NCBI GenBank assembly: GCA_023381755.1 | Contig: JAMCUF010000005.1 | Coordinates: forward strand, 1 to 42,969 | Reading direction: 5' to 3' | Origin: Deltaproteobacteria bacterium | GTDB lineage: Bacteria > SZUA-79 > Acidulodesulfobacterales > Acidulodesulfobacteraceae | Length of the DNA: 42,969 nt | Shown here: positions 35,546 through 42,969 of the stretch, piece after piece | How positions within the stretch are numbered: position 1 is the first letter of the stretch | How the letters are laid out: each line of letters begins with the position of its first letter | The notes under the pieces: generated by a model | Database searches by the model: none | The model's input: only the letters and a program-made list of their open reading frames with translations | Told to the model about the DNA's origin: nothing | Program-made: the position numbers and the translations under genes

Positions 35546-36832
35546 ATGCAGGGTAAAACAGCGCAGGATTTATTGAAATTGGCTTTTGAGAATGTCAAAA
35601 AAATAGATTTATCGGAGGAATTACCGGTTGAAGACAGCCTAGACAGAATTATATCTGAAGATATCGTTCCGGCAAATAATGTTCCTCCGTTTGTCAGGTC
35701 TGCGGTTGACGGTTTTGCTTTAATATACTCGGATGTCTTTGAAAAAAAAATAAACCGGTTTAAGGTTGTCCGGCAAATTACCGCAGGTTATTCAGGCAGG
35801 TTAAATCCTTTAAATTCGGGCGAAGCTGCTTTTGTAACTACAGGCGCCCCTGTTCCTCCCAATGCGGACAGCGTGGTTTTAGTTGAGGATGCGGACGAAT
35901 ATTCCAACGGACAAATGATATATAGAAAAAGAGTCGAAAAGGGTTCATATATATCTCCGGTCGGCGATGACATAAAAGCGGGAGAATTGCTTTTTAAAAA
36001 GGGGCATAAGATAAGGATCTGCGATATTGCGGCACTGTCGGGTATTGGATTTAAGCATGTTCCGGTTTATAAAAAGCCGGTAGTGGGAATATTATCGGGC
36101 GGAAATGAGCTTATAGCTCCGGGAGAAGATATAAGCGAAAATAAAATTTACGATATAAACACTACGGCTCTTAAATCGCTTGTGAAGGATGCCGGCGGTA
36201 TTCCCGAAGTTATCGGGGTGGTAGAGGATAAATTGGATAGGTTAATAGGTATCCTTGCCGATTCCGATAAATCAAAAAGATATGATTTGATAATTTCAAC
36301 CGGTGGTACGGGCGCTAGTTTTTTGGTTTTAGAAGACAAAGAAATTACCAACTTTTATGATTTGATACCCGCCGCTACCTCCAAAGCAGGAAAGCTTCTG
36401 TTCCACGGGGTCAGGCTTGTGCCCGGAAAACCTACATCCTTTGGAATTTTAAATTACGGGACACCCATATTTGCCCTTGCAGGCTGGCCGTATTCGGCTA
36501 TAATAACATTTGACCTTTTTGTAAGACCGTATATACAAAAGATGATGAATGCAGCCAATATTTATAAAAAATATCCCACGGTTTCTGCCAGACTTAAAGA
36601 AGACGCATCATCGGAGAAGGGTGTTAGAAAATATTTTCAGGTTAAGCTTATAAACGAAGCGGGCGCATTATTTGCTTCGCTCGTACCATCCCCCCTCCCC
36701 CCCTCCCCACCAAGGTCTTTAAGCCCCATGATTAAAGCGTCCGGAAGTTTCGTCATGGACGAAGATACAACCTTAATTAAAGCAGGGAGTATCGTTGGGG
36801 TTACATTGAACGATTATGAAATTATCGGGTAA
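35546..36832 (+). CDS. moeA: MoeA-family molybdenum insertase, divergent
   Basis: This 428-residue protein matches MoeA, which inserts molybdate (or tungstate) into adenylylated molybdopterin. Typical parts are VPPFVRSAVDGFAL, VTTGAPVPPNADSVV, GILSGGNEL, DINTTALKSLV and VPGKPTSFG. Two things differ. The usual GGxSxGxxD loop reads GGTGASFLVLED (about 253-264), and the C-terminal domain has a proline-rich PSPLPPSPPRSLSP run (about 383-396) encoded by a C-tract. No clear ribosome site precedes ATG 35546, which follows a terminator closely. It is 2 bases from the MoaA-like gene. Confidence 0.88.
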   Translation: MQGKTAQDLLKLAFENVKKIDLSEELPVEDSLDRIISEDIVPANNVPPFVRSAVDGFALIYSDVFEKKINRFKVVRQITAGYSGRLNPLNSGEAAFVTTGAPVPPNADSVVLVEDADEYSNGQMIYRKRVEKGSYISPVGDDIKAGELLFKKGHKIRICDIAALSGIGFKHVPVYKKPVVGILSGGNELIAPGEDISENKIYDINTTALKSLVKDAGGIPEVIGVVEDKLDRLIGILADSDKSKRYDLIISTGGTGASFLVLEDKEITNFYDLIPAATSKAGKLLFHGVRLVPGKPTSFGILNYGTPIFALAGWPYSAIITFDLFVRPYIQKMMNAANIYKKYPTVSARLKEDASSEKGVRKYFQVKLINEAGALFASLVPSPLPPSPPRSLSPMIKASGSFVMDEDTTLIKAGSIVGVTLNDYEIIG

Positions 36833-36834
36833 AA

Positions 36835-37686
36835 ATGAAGCAATTTTTATTTAATACATTTAGCGACAAAAAAGATTTTAAAATCGGTGCAATTGATAGG
36901 TTTGAATTTGAAATACCTTCTTTAAGAATATCCCTTATAAGCAATTGTAACGAGAAGTGTTTCTACTGCCACAATGAAGGGATTTCTTCAAAGATGCCTT
37001 CGGTTATTCAAACCGGGGACATAATAAACGCGATATATTCGGTAAAAGACTATGGGTTGCGAAAAGTAAAGTTTACCGGCGGAGAGCCGCTTTTATTTAA
37101 GGATTTGAAAAATCTTTTATATAGCGTAAAACATGTTGGAGATATGGATATATTTATCACTACCAATGGAGCGCTTATAAAAAAAAGGATAAAGGATTTA
37201 AGCCCGAATATAATAAGTAAAATATCGGTAAGTCTCGATACGCTGAGCGAAGAGAAGTATAAATTTATTACAGACAAAAGTTTGCTTAACGATGTATTGG
37301 CGGGGCTTGAACTTTTAGGAAAAAACGGCTATAAAGTCGAGATAGACAACCTGTTATTAAAAGGGTTAAATACAGACAAGCAAAGCTTAAAAAATATAAT
37401 AAATTATTGCATAAAAAATGGGTTTGACTTGCAATTTATTGAATTATCGGATAAAACAACGGCCGGCGTCTATGACAAATATTATGTTGACCCGGTAAAA
37501 ACGTTACGGAAGATAGGTTTAGATTTTAATACCGAAAAATTAAATGACAGAAAGTTTTTTAAAATAAACGGCATTAAAGTAACCCTTTGCAGAAGCGTAA
37601 AGAATTTGCGCGAATCTTCCGCCGGTAGATGCTCAGGGTTAAGACTCCTTCCAAACGGCTACCTGAAAGATTTTTTTTATGAATAA
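36835..37686 (+). CDS. MoaA-like radical SAM protein lacking the normal C-terminal cluster
   Basis: This 283-residue protein has the radical SAM cysteines C38, C42 and C45 (CNEKCFYC) and the GGEPLL motif of MoaA (GTP 3',8-cyclase). The rest follows MoaA up to CSGLRLLPNGYLKDFFYE. There, of the three C-terminal cluster cysteines (C-x2-C-x13-C), only the middle one (C266) is in place. The third is Phe, and the roughly 50-residue tail with the GG end is missing. C252 is a possible substitute ligand. No frame of the following DNA restores the tail. It is next to a PTPS-like gene, so it may make a different pterin precursor. Confidence 0.85.
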   Translation: MKQFLFNTFSDKKDFKIGAIDRFEFEIPSLRISLISNCNEKCFYCHNEGISSKMPSVIQTGDIINAIYSVKDYGLRKVKFTGGEPLLFKDLKNLLYSVKHVGDMDIFITTNGALIKKRIKDLSPNIISKISVSLDTLSEEKYKFITDKSLLNDVLAGLELLGKNGYKVEIDNLLLKGLNTDKQSLKNIINYCIKNGFDLQFIELSDKTTAGVYDKYYVDPVKTLRKIGLDFNTEKLNDRKFFKINGIKVTLCRSVKNLRESSAGRCSGLRLLPNGYLKDFFYE

Positions 37687-37709
37687 TTAATTTAAGGGGT
37701 TTATAAGCT

Positions 37710-38198
37710 ATGATAGTAGAACTAATCGGAAAAGAAGCCGGTTTGACGTTTGAATGCATGCATATAGTCCCCGGCAAGGGGGACTGCTCCAGGATTCATC
37801 CCCATTTTCACTATGTCGACGTGCTGGTTGACGGGGAATTTGACGATAAAAGAAGGATTGTGCATTTGTACAATTTGAAAGCCTTGATAAAAAAGATATG
37901 CGCTACTTTTGAAGATAGAATTTTGATGGCTGATTATCCAGAAAGTATTCAGCGCATTGTTGATAAAGGTTCGCATTATCAGATAGCAATAAATAACAAA
38001 CTTTATCTGATTCCAAAAATAGATGTCTTTAAAATTGAAATTCCATCCCTGAACATCGAAGACCTTACAGTTTACTTCGCCCGCGAGCTTGTCCATGATT
38101 TAAAGGAGGATGAATTATTTAAAACACTTAATTATGTCGAGGTTACACTTAGCGAAGGTCATGGTCAACGCGGGAAATTGCGTTTGGATTTAAAATGA
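37710..38198 (+). CDS. 6-pyruvoyl-tetrahydropterin synthase/QueD-like protein
   Basis: This 162-residue member of the PTPS/QueD fold has zinc ligands expected at H18 (FECMH), H30 and H32 (IHPH), with the catalytic-type C26 just before. The usual DH pair reads D69-R70, so the catalytic His is lost. A conserved Glu in VTLSEG is present. Known members act on 7,8-dihydroneopterin triphosphate in queuosine, folate or biopterin routes. Here it lies between a MoaA-like gene and mobA and overlaps mobA by 4 bases. A role in a pterin cofactor linked to Mo/W is therefore more likely than queuosine, but this is inference. Confidence 0.82.
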   Translation: MIVELIGKEAGLTFECMHIVPGKGDCSRIHPHFHYVDVLVDGEFDDKRRIVHLYNLKALIKKICATFEDRILMADYPESIQRIVDKGSHYQIAINNKLYLIPKIDVFKIEIPSLNIEDLTVYFARELVHDLKEDELFKTLNYVEVTLSEGHGQRGKLRLDLK

Positions 38199-39196
38199 TT
38201 AAAAAATATAAAGAATTAAGCTGTCTTATTCTTGCAGGCGGCGAATCTGAAAGGTTTGGGGAAAATAAAGCTTTATTTAATTTTGCGGGGTTTACGTTTA
38301 TAGAAAGAGCATTAAATGTTGCACTAGATGTCAGCGCCGATATAGTCATCTCTATCAGGGAAGAAATGCAAAAAAAAGACTATAGCATGGCCATAGACAG
38401 AATAGTCAGGCAAAGGCACGAAAAAAATAAACAAGAAGAATTGAATATCAGGTTAGTTTCAGATGATATAAGCTGCAGATTAAGGGGGCCCGTCAGAGGC
38501 ATCTTCAGTTCTATTAAAAGCCTGACGGGTGAATTTGTTTTGGTTATGGAGTGCGATGCCCCGTTTTTTGATGCGGAGGCCGTAAGGATGTTAATAGAGA
38601 AAGCCAAGGTGGAAAAAGTTAAAGCCGTTGCGCCGCTATGGCCAAATTCCGTTGTTGAGCCTTTGCTCGCGTGCTATAAGAGAAAAGATGCCGTTGGCAT
38701 ATTGAACCTGCTTAATGATTATTCCCTCAATCTAAAAGAGGATTTTTTGTTTAACGACACGATAAATATTTTAAGGCTCTTGTCCTCTGTTTATTATTAC
38801 TCTATTTTGGATATGGTTGAAAATAATCCAGGTTTACAGCCTTATATATTTATAAGTATAAATAGTAAAAAGGATTTAGAGAAAATGGCGCAAGGTAAAA
38901 AAATATTCCCGGCATATTTTAAATATTTAATGAAAGGCAGCGCAAAAAGTGTTAAAATAAAAAAAGCAAACAGGTTTTTTAATTTTAAAAATCCCGATAA
39001 AGAGCCGTACGGGGTTATGGCAAAGGCGCTGTATTATTGGCAGGTTTATGCCGCAACGAAAAATTACGTATATCTTGGAAAGTCTGTTTGTTTCTTTAAA
39101 AAGGACGGCGCGGTTTACCTCAAAAACAGATTAAATTTTATGGGTGGTAAATTAATACGAATATTACCGGATTTTAACAATATGATAACGATATAA
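38195..39196 (+). CDS. mobA: Molybdenum cofactor guanylyltransferase with C-terminal extension
   Basis: Residues 1-230 match MobA, which attaches GMP to molybdopterin: LILAGGESERFGENKAL (near 11-27), CRLRGPVRGIFSS, VMECDAPFF with the metal-binding Asp, AVAPLWPNSVVEPLLACY, and the closing FISINSKKDLEKM. About 100 further basic and aromatic residues follow and match nothing I know. An inserted segment after VISIREEMQKK is also longer than usual. The ATG overlaps the stop of the PTPS-like gene (ATGA). MGD-type cofactor fits the DMSO-reductase-family enzyme upstream. Confidence 0.88.
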   Translation: MIKKYKELSCLILAGGESERFGENKALFNFAGFTFIERALNVALDVSADIVISIREEMQKKDYSMAIDRIVRQRHEKNKQEELNIRLVSDDISCRLRGPVRGIFSSIKSLTGEFVLVMECDAPFFDAEAVRMLIEKAKVEKVKAVAPLWPNSVVEPLLACYKRKDAVGILNLLNDYSLNLKEDFLFNDTINILRLLSSVYYYSILDMVENNPGLQPYIFISINSKKDLEKMAQGKKIFPAYFKYLMKGSAKSVKIKKANRFFNFKNPDKEPYGVMAKALYYWQVYAATKNYVYLGKSVCFFKKDGAVYLKNRLNFMGGKLIRILPDFNNMITI

Positions 39197-39211
39197 GAAT
39201 AAGAGGTTTTT

Positions 39212-39766
39212 ATGAATAAAAATAAGCTTACCAATCTAAAAGAAGATCTCAAGAAAAATCAGGTCGAAATCATGCTTTATCCTTCAAAATGTGACGGCTG
39301 CGAGAACGAGGGATTTACGGCCTGCGTTAAGGCATGCGAGACGCATATGAATGAAAAATACGGGTCTAAATATACGGGAGCAAGGATTAACATAAAAAAA
39401 AAGGCGGATAAATTTTTTCCTGTAATATGCCGTAACTGCGAGGAAGCGCCATGCGTCGACGCATGTATGCCGGGGGCAAGATACAAAGATATGGAAACCG
39501 GCTGGACTATCACCAATTATAAAAAATGCGTCGGATGCTGGATGTGCGTAATGTCTTGTCCGTTCGGGGCTATCGAAAGGGCGAAAGAGGATCATTTTGC
39601 GTCAAAATGTGACGGGTGTGTGGACGATGATACCCCAAAATGCGTCGCGGCATGCAAGAAAGGAGCTTTAAAAAGGATAGGCATTAAAAACTATTCTTAC
39701 GAAAGAAGGCTTATGATAGCAAAAAAGATTTATGGTCCATATATAAAATCCGGCGTAAAGGGATAA
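39212..39766 (+). CDS. Four-cluster polyferredoxin (AorA/HycB-like)
   Basis: This 184-residue protein has four cysteine clusters: CDGCENEGFTACVKAC, CRNCEEAPCVDAC, CVGCWMCVMSCPFGAIE and CDGCVDDDTPKCVAAC. It is soluble, with no signal sequence. The size and pairing with the FAD/NAD oxidoreductase 16 bases downstream resemble AorA and AorC of the Aromatoleum-type tungsten aldehyde oxidoreductase, but the catalytic AorB is absent. It may shuttle electrons between the Mo enzyme and NAD(H). Confidence 0.85.
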   Translation: MNKNKLTNLKEDLKKNQVEIMLYPSKCDGCENEGFTACVKACETHMNEKYGSKYTGARINIKKKADKFFPVICRNCEEAPCVDACMPGARYKDMETGWTITNYKKCVGCWMCVMSCPFGAIERAKEDHFASKCDGCVDDDTPKCVAACKKGALKRIGIKNYSYERRLMIAKKIYGPYIKSGVKG

Positions 39767-39782
39767 AAGAGGGGATTAGGTT

Positions 39783-41111
39783 ATGAAATACGTTATTATT
39801 GGAAATTCATACGCAGGTTTATCATGCGGGAGCGCCATAAGAAGGTTTGATAAAACGGGTGAGGTTACGATTATATCCGACGAAAATTACAGGGCATATG
39901 CAAGACCGTTAATTTCTTACTATTTAGAAGGGAAAACAACGGATGAAACCATCTGGTATAAGGATGACGATTATTATGAGAAGAACGGCTTTAAACTGAT
40001 ATTGGGAAAAAAAGTGGTTTCGGTTGATACTGCCGCCAAGAAGGTTGTTATCGAAGACGGAACTAAAATTGATTATGATAAACTTTTTGTCGGATCCGGC
40101 GGGACCCCTTTTGTTCCGCCAACCGAGGGGTTTAATCCTGAGTCTTTGATGATGGGAACTTTTACAAGATTCGATGATGCTAAAAAGATAAAAAATGCCG
40201 CTAAAATGGCCAAAAACAAGGAAGCCATAGTCGTAGGCGGCGGACTCATCGGATTAAAAGCGTCGGAAGGGTTGCGGGCATTGGGTCTTCATGTTACCAT
40301 CGTGGAGCTTTTACCCCGCGTTTTAGGTTTGGCATTAGATGAAATATCCGGAAATATTACGGCAAAAAGGCTAAACGAAAACGGAATAGATACCGCAACG
40401 GGGGAAACCGTTACAAAAATTAATCTGAATGAATCGGGGAACCCCACGAGCGTTATCTTAAAAAGCGGGAAAGAACTTATCGCGGATATTGTCGTGGTTG
40501 GCGTGGGCGTCAGGCCTAATGTCGGATTTCTTGAGGGCAGCGGCGTAAAGATAGACAGGGGTATTATTGTCGATAAAACAATGATGACAAGCGTGAAAGA
40601 TGTTTATGCAGGAGGTGATGCCGTCGTTATTTACGATGTTATCAATAAAAGGCCTAATATTATCGCAATTGTTCCGCTCGCATGCGAGGAAGGAAGGGTT
40701 GCCGGCACAAATATGGCCGGAATTTACAGGGAATATTCCGGAGGGATGGGGCTAAATTCGGTTGAAATTTATGGATTGCCTATTGTAACTATAGGACTTA
40801 CCAACCCCGCTGATGACTCTCAAAAGGTTTATATGTTTCAGGACGATGAGAAGATTTATAGAAAGCTTGTTTATGACGGGGAAGTGCTGGTTGGGGCAAT
40901 TTTGCTCGGGGATATTGCCGGAAGTGGCATATTATCGGCTATTATCAGGCAGGGGTTAAAATGCCTTAAATATAAGGATGAATTTTTAAACGGAAATATA
41001 TATTCCTTTGTTATAGATAATGAGTTTGAGATATATAATATAAACGAGGGGTATGCTATAAGGGGTGATTTTGAAGATTTACCAGAGTTTTCAAGAACAA
41101 ATTGGAGATAA
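39783..41111 (+). CDS. FAD/NAD(P)-dependent oxidoreductase (AorC / rubredoxin reductase-like)
   Basis: This 442-residue flavoprotein has an N-terminal FAD motif (IIGNSYAGLSCG, 5-16), an NAD-binding motif VVGGGLIGLKASEGL (near 149-163), an FAD-closing motif VYAGGDAV (near 273-280), and a C-terminal dimerisation-like domain. It resembles the NADH-binding parts of assimilatory nitrite reductase, rubredoxin reductases and AorC. It lacks the redox CxxxxC of classic disulfide reductases. With the preceding polyferredoxin it likely links ferredoxin-type electrons to NAD. The next small gene starts 6 bases later. Confidence 0.85.
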   Translation: MKYVIIGNSYAGLSCGSAIRRFDKTGEVTIISDENYRAYARPLISYYLEGKTTDETIWYKDDDYYEKNGFKLILGKKVVSVDTAAKKVVIEDGTKIDYDKLFVGSGGTPFVPPTEGFNPESLMMGTFTRFDDAKKIKNAAKMAKNKEAIVVGGGLIGLKASEGLRALGLHVTIVELLPRVLGLALDEISGNITAKRLNENGIDTATGETVTKINLNESGNPTSVILKSGKELIADIVVVGVGVRPNVGFLEGSGVKIDRGIIVDKTMMTSVKDVYAGGDAVVIYDVINKRPNIIAIVPLACEEGRVAGTNMAGIYREYSGGMGLNSVEIYGLPIVTIGLTNPADDSQKVYMFQDDEKIYRKLVYDGEVLVGAILLGDIAGSGILSAIIRQGLKCLKYKDEFLNGNIYSFVIDNEFEIYNINEGYAIRGDFEDLPEFSRTNWR

Positions 41112-41117
41112 AAGCTT

Positions 41118-41357
41118 ATGATAGATGAAAATAATGACAATAGCGAAAATAAAAAGGGATTGAGCACAATAATAGAACAATTGTTGTTAGAGGCAGGGGA
41201 TATCGGCGAAGAAGATTTCGGCAAGTGGTACGAAAAAAAGAGGAAAGTTTTTAACATAGGAATTAGAAAAACGCCCACAAAAGAAGAATTTATAAAATAT
41301 CTTAATTATGCCTTAAGCCTATGCCCGCAAGGCGATGCCGCAATCTTTCCCAATTAA
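41118..41357 (+). CDS. Small hypothetical protein in the cofactor operon
   Basis: This 79-residue soluble protein is of no family I recognise. It has an acidic N-terminus, a predicted helix (LSTIIEQLLLEAG), a Lys-rich middle (KWYEKKRKVFNIGIRKTP) and a short helix ending in LCPQGD. It starts 6 bases after the flavoprotein gene with GGAGA upstream, which supports translation. It could be a small partner of the flavoprotein/polyferredoxin pair, but nothing in the sequence proves it. Confidence 0.6.
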   Translation: MIDENNDNSENKKGLSTIIEQLLLEAGDIGEEDFGKWYEKKRKVFNIGIRKTPTKEEFIKYLNYALSLCPQGDAAIFPN

Positions 41358-41383
41358 TCCTTTATCTATTATTCATTTATAAA

Positions 41384-42349
41384 ATGATTAAAATTAATGC
41401 AGGCAAACCTATTCTTGCCCCCATGGCCGGTATAACCGGCTATCCCTTTAGAAAAATAGCATTAAAATACGGCGCCGGTTTTTGTTTTACCGAAATGGTT
41501 AGCGCAATAGGTTTTTTGCATAACGATAAGGCCTCTTTAGAATTGGTAGAAGCCGGAAAAGATATTGAAAAGACCGGAATTCAGCTTTTTGGAAATAGTC
41601 CTGGGATTTTGGCGCAAGCCGCTGAAAAGGCGGCAGGTATCGGTTTTAAAGTTGTCGATATTAATATGGGGTGTCCCGTTAAAAAGGTTGTGAAGACCGG
41701 AGCGGGAAGCGCAATCTTGAAAGATACGAAAGAATTTTCTCTTATCGTTAAAACCGTCAGGCGCGCGATTAAAGATTGTATATTTACGATTAAGATTAGA
41801 AGCGGTTTTGACGGTAGTTCCATAAATTTTATGGAAATCGGTAAGATTGCCGAATCCTTTGGCGTCGATGCCGTATTTTTTCATCCAAGAACCAAGTCTT
41901 TAATGTTTGGAGGGATTGCTGACCACTCCTTGACTAAAAAGCTTAAGGATGCGGTTGCCATTCCCGTATATGCAAGCGGCGATATCTTTACCGTTGATGA
42001 CGCTATAAGGGTAAAAACCCTTACAGGCGCGGACGGCGTTATGTTTGCAAGGGGCGCGATCGGCAAGCCGTGGATATTTACAGAATATCTTGATGCCGGC
42101 AGCCCGCCTGCAAAAAAAGATTTAACGGATATTAGGCTAAAAACAGGCATAATTATAGAGCTTATGGAAGAAATGAGCCTGTTTTACGGTGAAAAAAGAG
42201 GGCATAAACTCATAAGGCCCCATCTGTACGGTTTTTTAAGGGGATTTAAGGGGTCAAAGGGCAAAAGAAGCGAGGTTAATAATGCCCAAAATGGAAAAGA
42301 ATTGGTAAATATATTGAAAATGGTGACAGACGAGGTTGAATTCGCCTGA
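41384..42349 (+). CDS. dusB: tRNA-dihydrouridine synthase
   Basis: From ATG 41384 the protein has 321 residues and starts MIKINAGKPILAPMAGITG, the usual Dus opening. The FMN barrel motifs are present: FTEMVSA, QLFGNSPGILAQAAE, DINMGCPVKKVVKTGAGSA with the catalytic Cys, KIRSGFD, FHPRTKS, ASGDI and GVMFARGAIGKPWIF. It reduces uridine in the tRNA D loop. A longer in-frame start at 41321 would overlap the previous gene and add 21 residues foreign to the family. Its place inside a Mo-cofactor operon is probably incidental. Confidence 0.93.
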   Translation: MIKINAGKPILAPMAGITGYPFRKIALKYGAGFCFTEMVSAIGFLHNDKASLELVEAGKDIEKTGIQLFGNSPGILAQAAEKAAGIGFKVVDINMGCPVKKVVKTGAGSAILKDTKEFSLIVKTVRRAIKDCIFTIKIRSGFDGSSINFMEIGKIAESFGVDAVFFHPRTKSLMFGGIADHSLTKKLKDAVAIPVYASGDIFTVDDAIRVKTLTGADGVMFARGAIGKPWIFTEYLDAGSPPAKKDLTDIRLKTGIIIELMEEMSLFYGEKRGHKLIRPHLYGFLRGFKGSKGKRSEVNNAQNGKELVNILKMVTDEVEFA

Positions 42350-42358
42350 AACCGGATT

Positions 42359-42910
42359 ATGATGAAAAATAATACAAATATTAATAACATGGGGAAAAGT
42401 CCGAAAATTATCTCGTTTGTCGCCAAATCAGGTACGGGCAAGACTACCTTAATCGAAAAGATAATAAAAATACTAGTAGAAAAGGGTTACAAGGTTTCAT
42501 CCCTCAAACATACCGACCATGACTTCGAGGTTGATTTTCCGGGAAAAGACTCATGGAGGCATAAAAATGCGGGCACATTTTCAACAATGCTTCTTTCGGA
42601 GAAAAAAATGGCTTTTTTTAGCGATATAGAAACGCCGTGTGGGATTAAAGATATAGCCTCAAAATTTTTTGGCGGGTCCGATATAGTTATAATAGAAGGA
42701 TTTAAAGATTTAAACGTACCTAAAATAGAACTTTTCAGAAGACAAGCCGGTTCCGGCATGGAACTTAAATACATAAACGACCCCAACTTAGTTCTCGTTT
42801 GCGGGGATAATCTTATTAAAGGCATAGAGAAACCGCAAATAAATATAAACGATGCAAAAAATATTGCAGGTTTCATTGAAAAAACAGTAATGGGCATTGA
42901 AATATCATGA
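42359..42910 (+). CDS. mobB: Molybdopterin-guanine dinucleotide biosynthesis adaptor protein
   Basis: This 183-residue GTP-binding P-loop protein assists MobA. The Walker A is AKSGTGKTTLIEK (about 22-34), then SSLKHTDHDFEVDFPGKDSWRH with the typical KHxxHDFexDxPGKDSyRH pattern, and IVIIEGFKDLNVPKIELFR for the Walker B/base region. ATG 42359 follows dusB by 9 bases. A further gene overlaps its stop (ATGA at 42907-42910). Together with MobA it points to bis-MGD cofactor. Confidence 0.93.
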   Translation: MMKNNTNINNMGKSPKIISFVAKSGTGKTTLIEKIIKILVEKGYKVSSLKHTDHDFEVDFPGKDSWRHKNAGTFSTMLLSEKKMAFFSDIETPCGIKDIASKFFGGSDIVIIEGFKDLNVPKIELFRRQAGSGMELKYINDPNLVLVCGDNLIKGIEKPQININDAKNIAGFIEKTVMGIEIS

Positions 42911-42969
42911 ATTCGATAAGTCTTTTTAACTTATTAGAAAAATTTTCAATATCTTTTCCGGCTTCTACC
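42908..42969 (+). CDS. Start of a further gene (3' end outside window)
   Basis: ATG 42908 overlaps the mobB stop codon and the frame stays open to the end of the window. Only about 20 residues are visible (MNSISLFNLLEKFSISFPAS). This is too little for a family call, but the tight overlap suggests it belongs to the same operon. Confidence 0.5.

Noticed and set aside
41321-41383. ATG 41321 as the start of dusB
   Set aside because: It overlaps the preceding gene and adds 21 atypical residues before the standard Dus N-terminus.

Overview
The window is AT-rich bacterial chromosome with tightly packed genes, and I see no phage genes, transposases or CRISPR arrays. The order glyQ-glyS-ppdK-mfd-PpiC-surA-pdxA-uvrA, together with a detached atpZ-atpI-atpB-atpE cluster, is typical of Deltaproteobacteria/Desulfobacterota. 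Two acetate-uptake proteins, an Acs and a large Mo-enzyme region would fit an anaerobic or microaerophilic, possibly acidophilic, member such as the Sva0485/Acidulodesulfobacterales group. That placement is an inference from gene content and was not tested.

Layout. 1-3.4 kb: the tail of an MFS transporter, thioredoxin reductase, and a two-gene unit of a Cys-rich unknown protein with a BadF/HgdC-type ATPase. 3.4-5.0 kb (minus strand): a DsrE-like protein and a TrpRS carrying an iron-sulfur-type Cys motif. 5.1-8.9 kb: acetate transporter, acetyl-CoA synthetase and NadA. 8.9-23.8 kb: glyQS, pyruvate phosphate dikinase, an mfd broken by in-frame stops, two parvulin-type chaperones, pdxA and uvrA. 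24.2-27.4 kb: a Rieske/cytochrome b operon whose third gene is a roughly 10-helix protein with one C-terminal haem c site. 27.5-29.3 kb: F0 genes atpZ, atpI, atpB and atpE without the F1 genes. 29.5-30.0 kb (minus strand): a second acetate transporter. 30.4 kb: tRNA-Phe.

30.9-35.4 kb: an operon for a soluble molybdenum/tungsten oxidoreductase, made of an HdrB-like two-CCG-domain protein, a catalytic subunit without a Tat signal, a four-cluster ferredoxin subunit and an 81-residue ACT-like protein. A strong terminator ends it. 35.5-42.97 kb: a cofactor and electron-transfer operon with MoeA, a MoaA-like radical SAM protein, a PTPS/QueD-like protein, MobA, a polyferredoxin and an NAD/FAD oxidoreductase (resembling AorA/AorC), an unknown 79-residue protein, DusB, MobB and the start of one more gene.

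How it may fit together. Acetate enters through the GPR1/FUN34/YaaH proteins and is activated by Acs, and PpdK supports gluconeogenesis. The bc-type complex and F0 genes belong to energy conservation. The 31-43 kb region looks like a dedicated Mo/W enzyme next to its own cofactor assembly set. Several members of that set (MoeA, MoaA-like, PTPS-like) have lost or altered signature residues. That is the best candidate here for an undescribed system.
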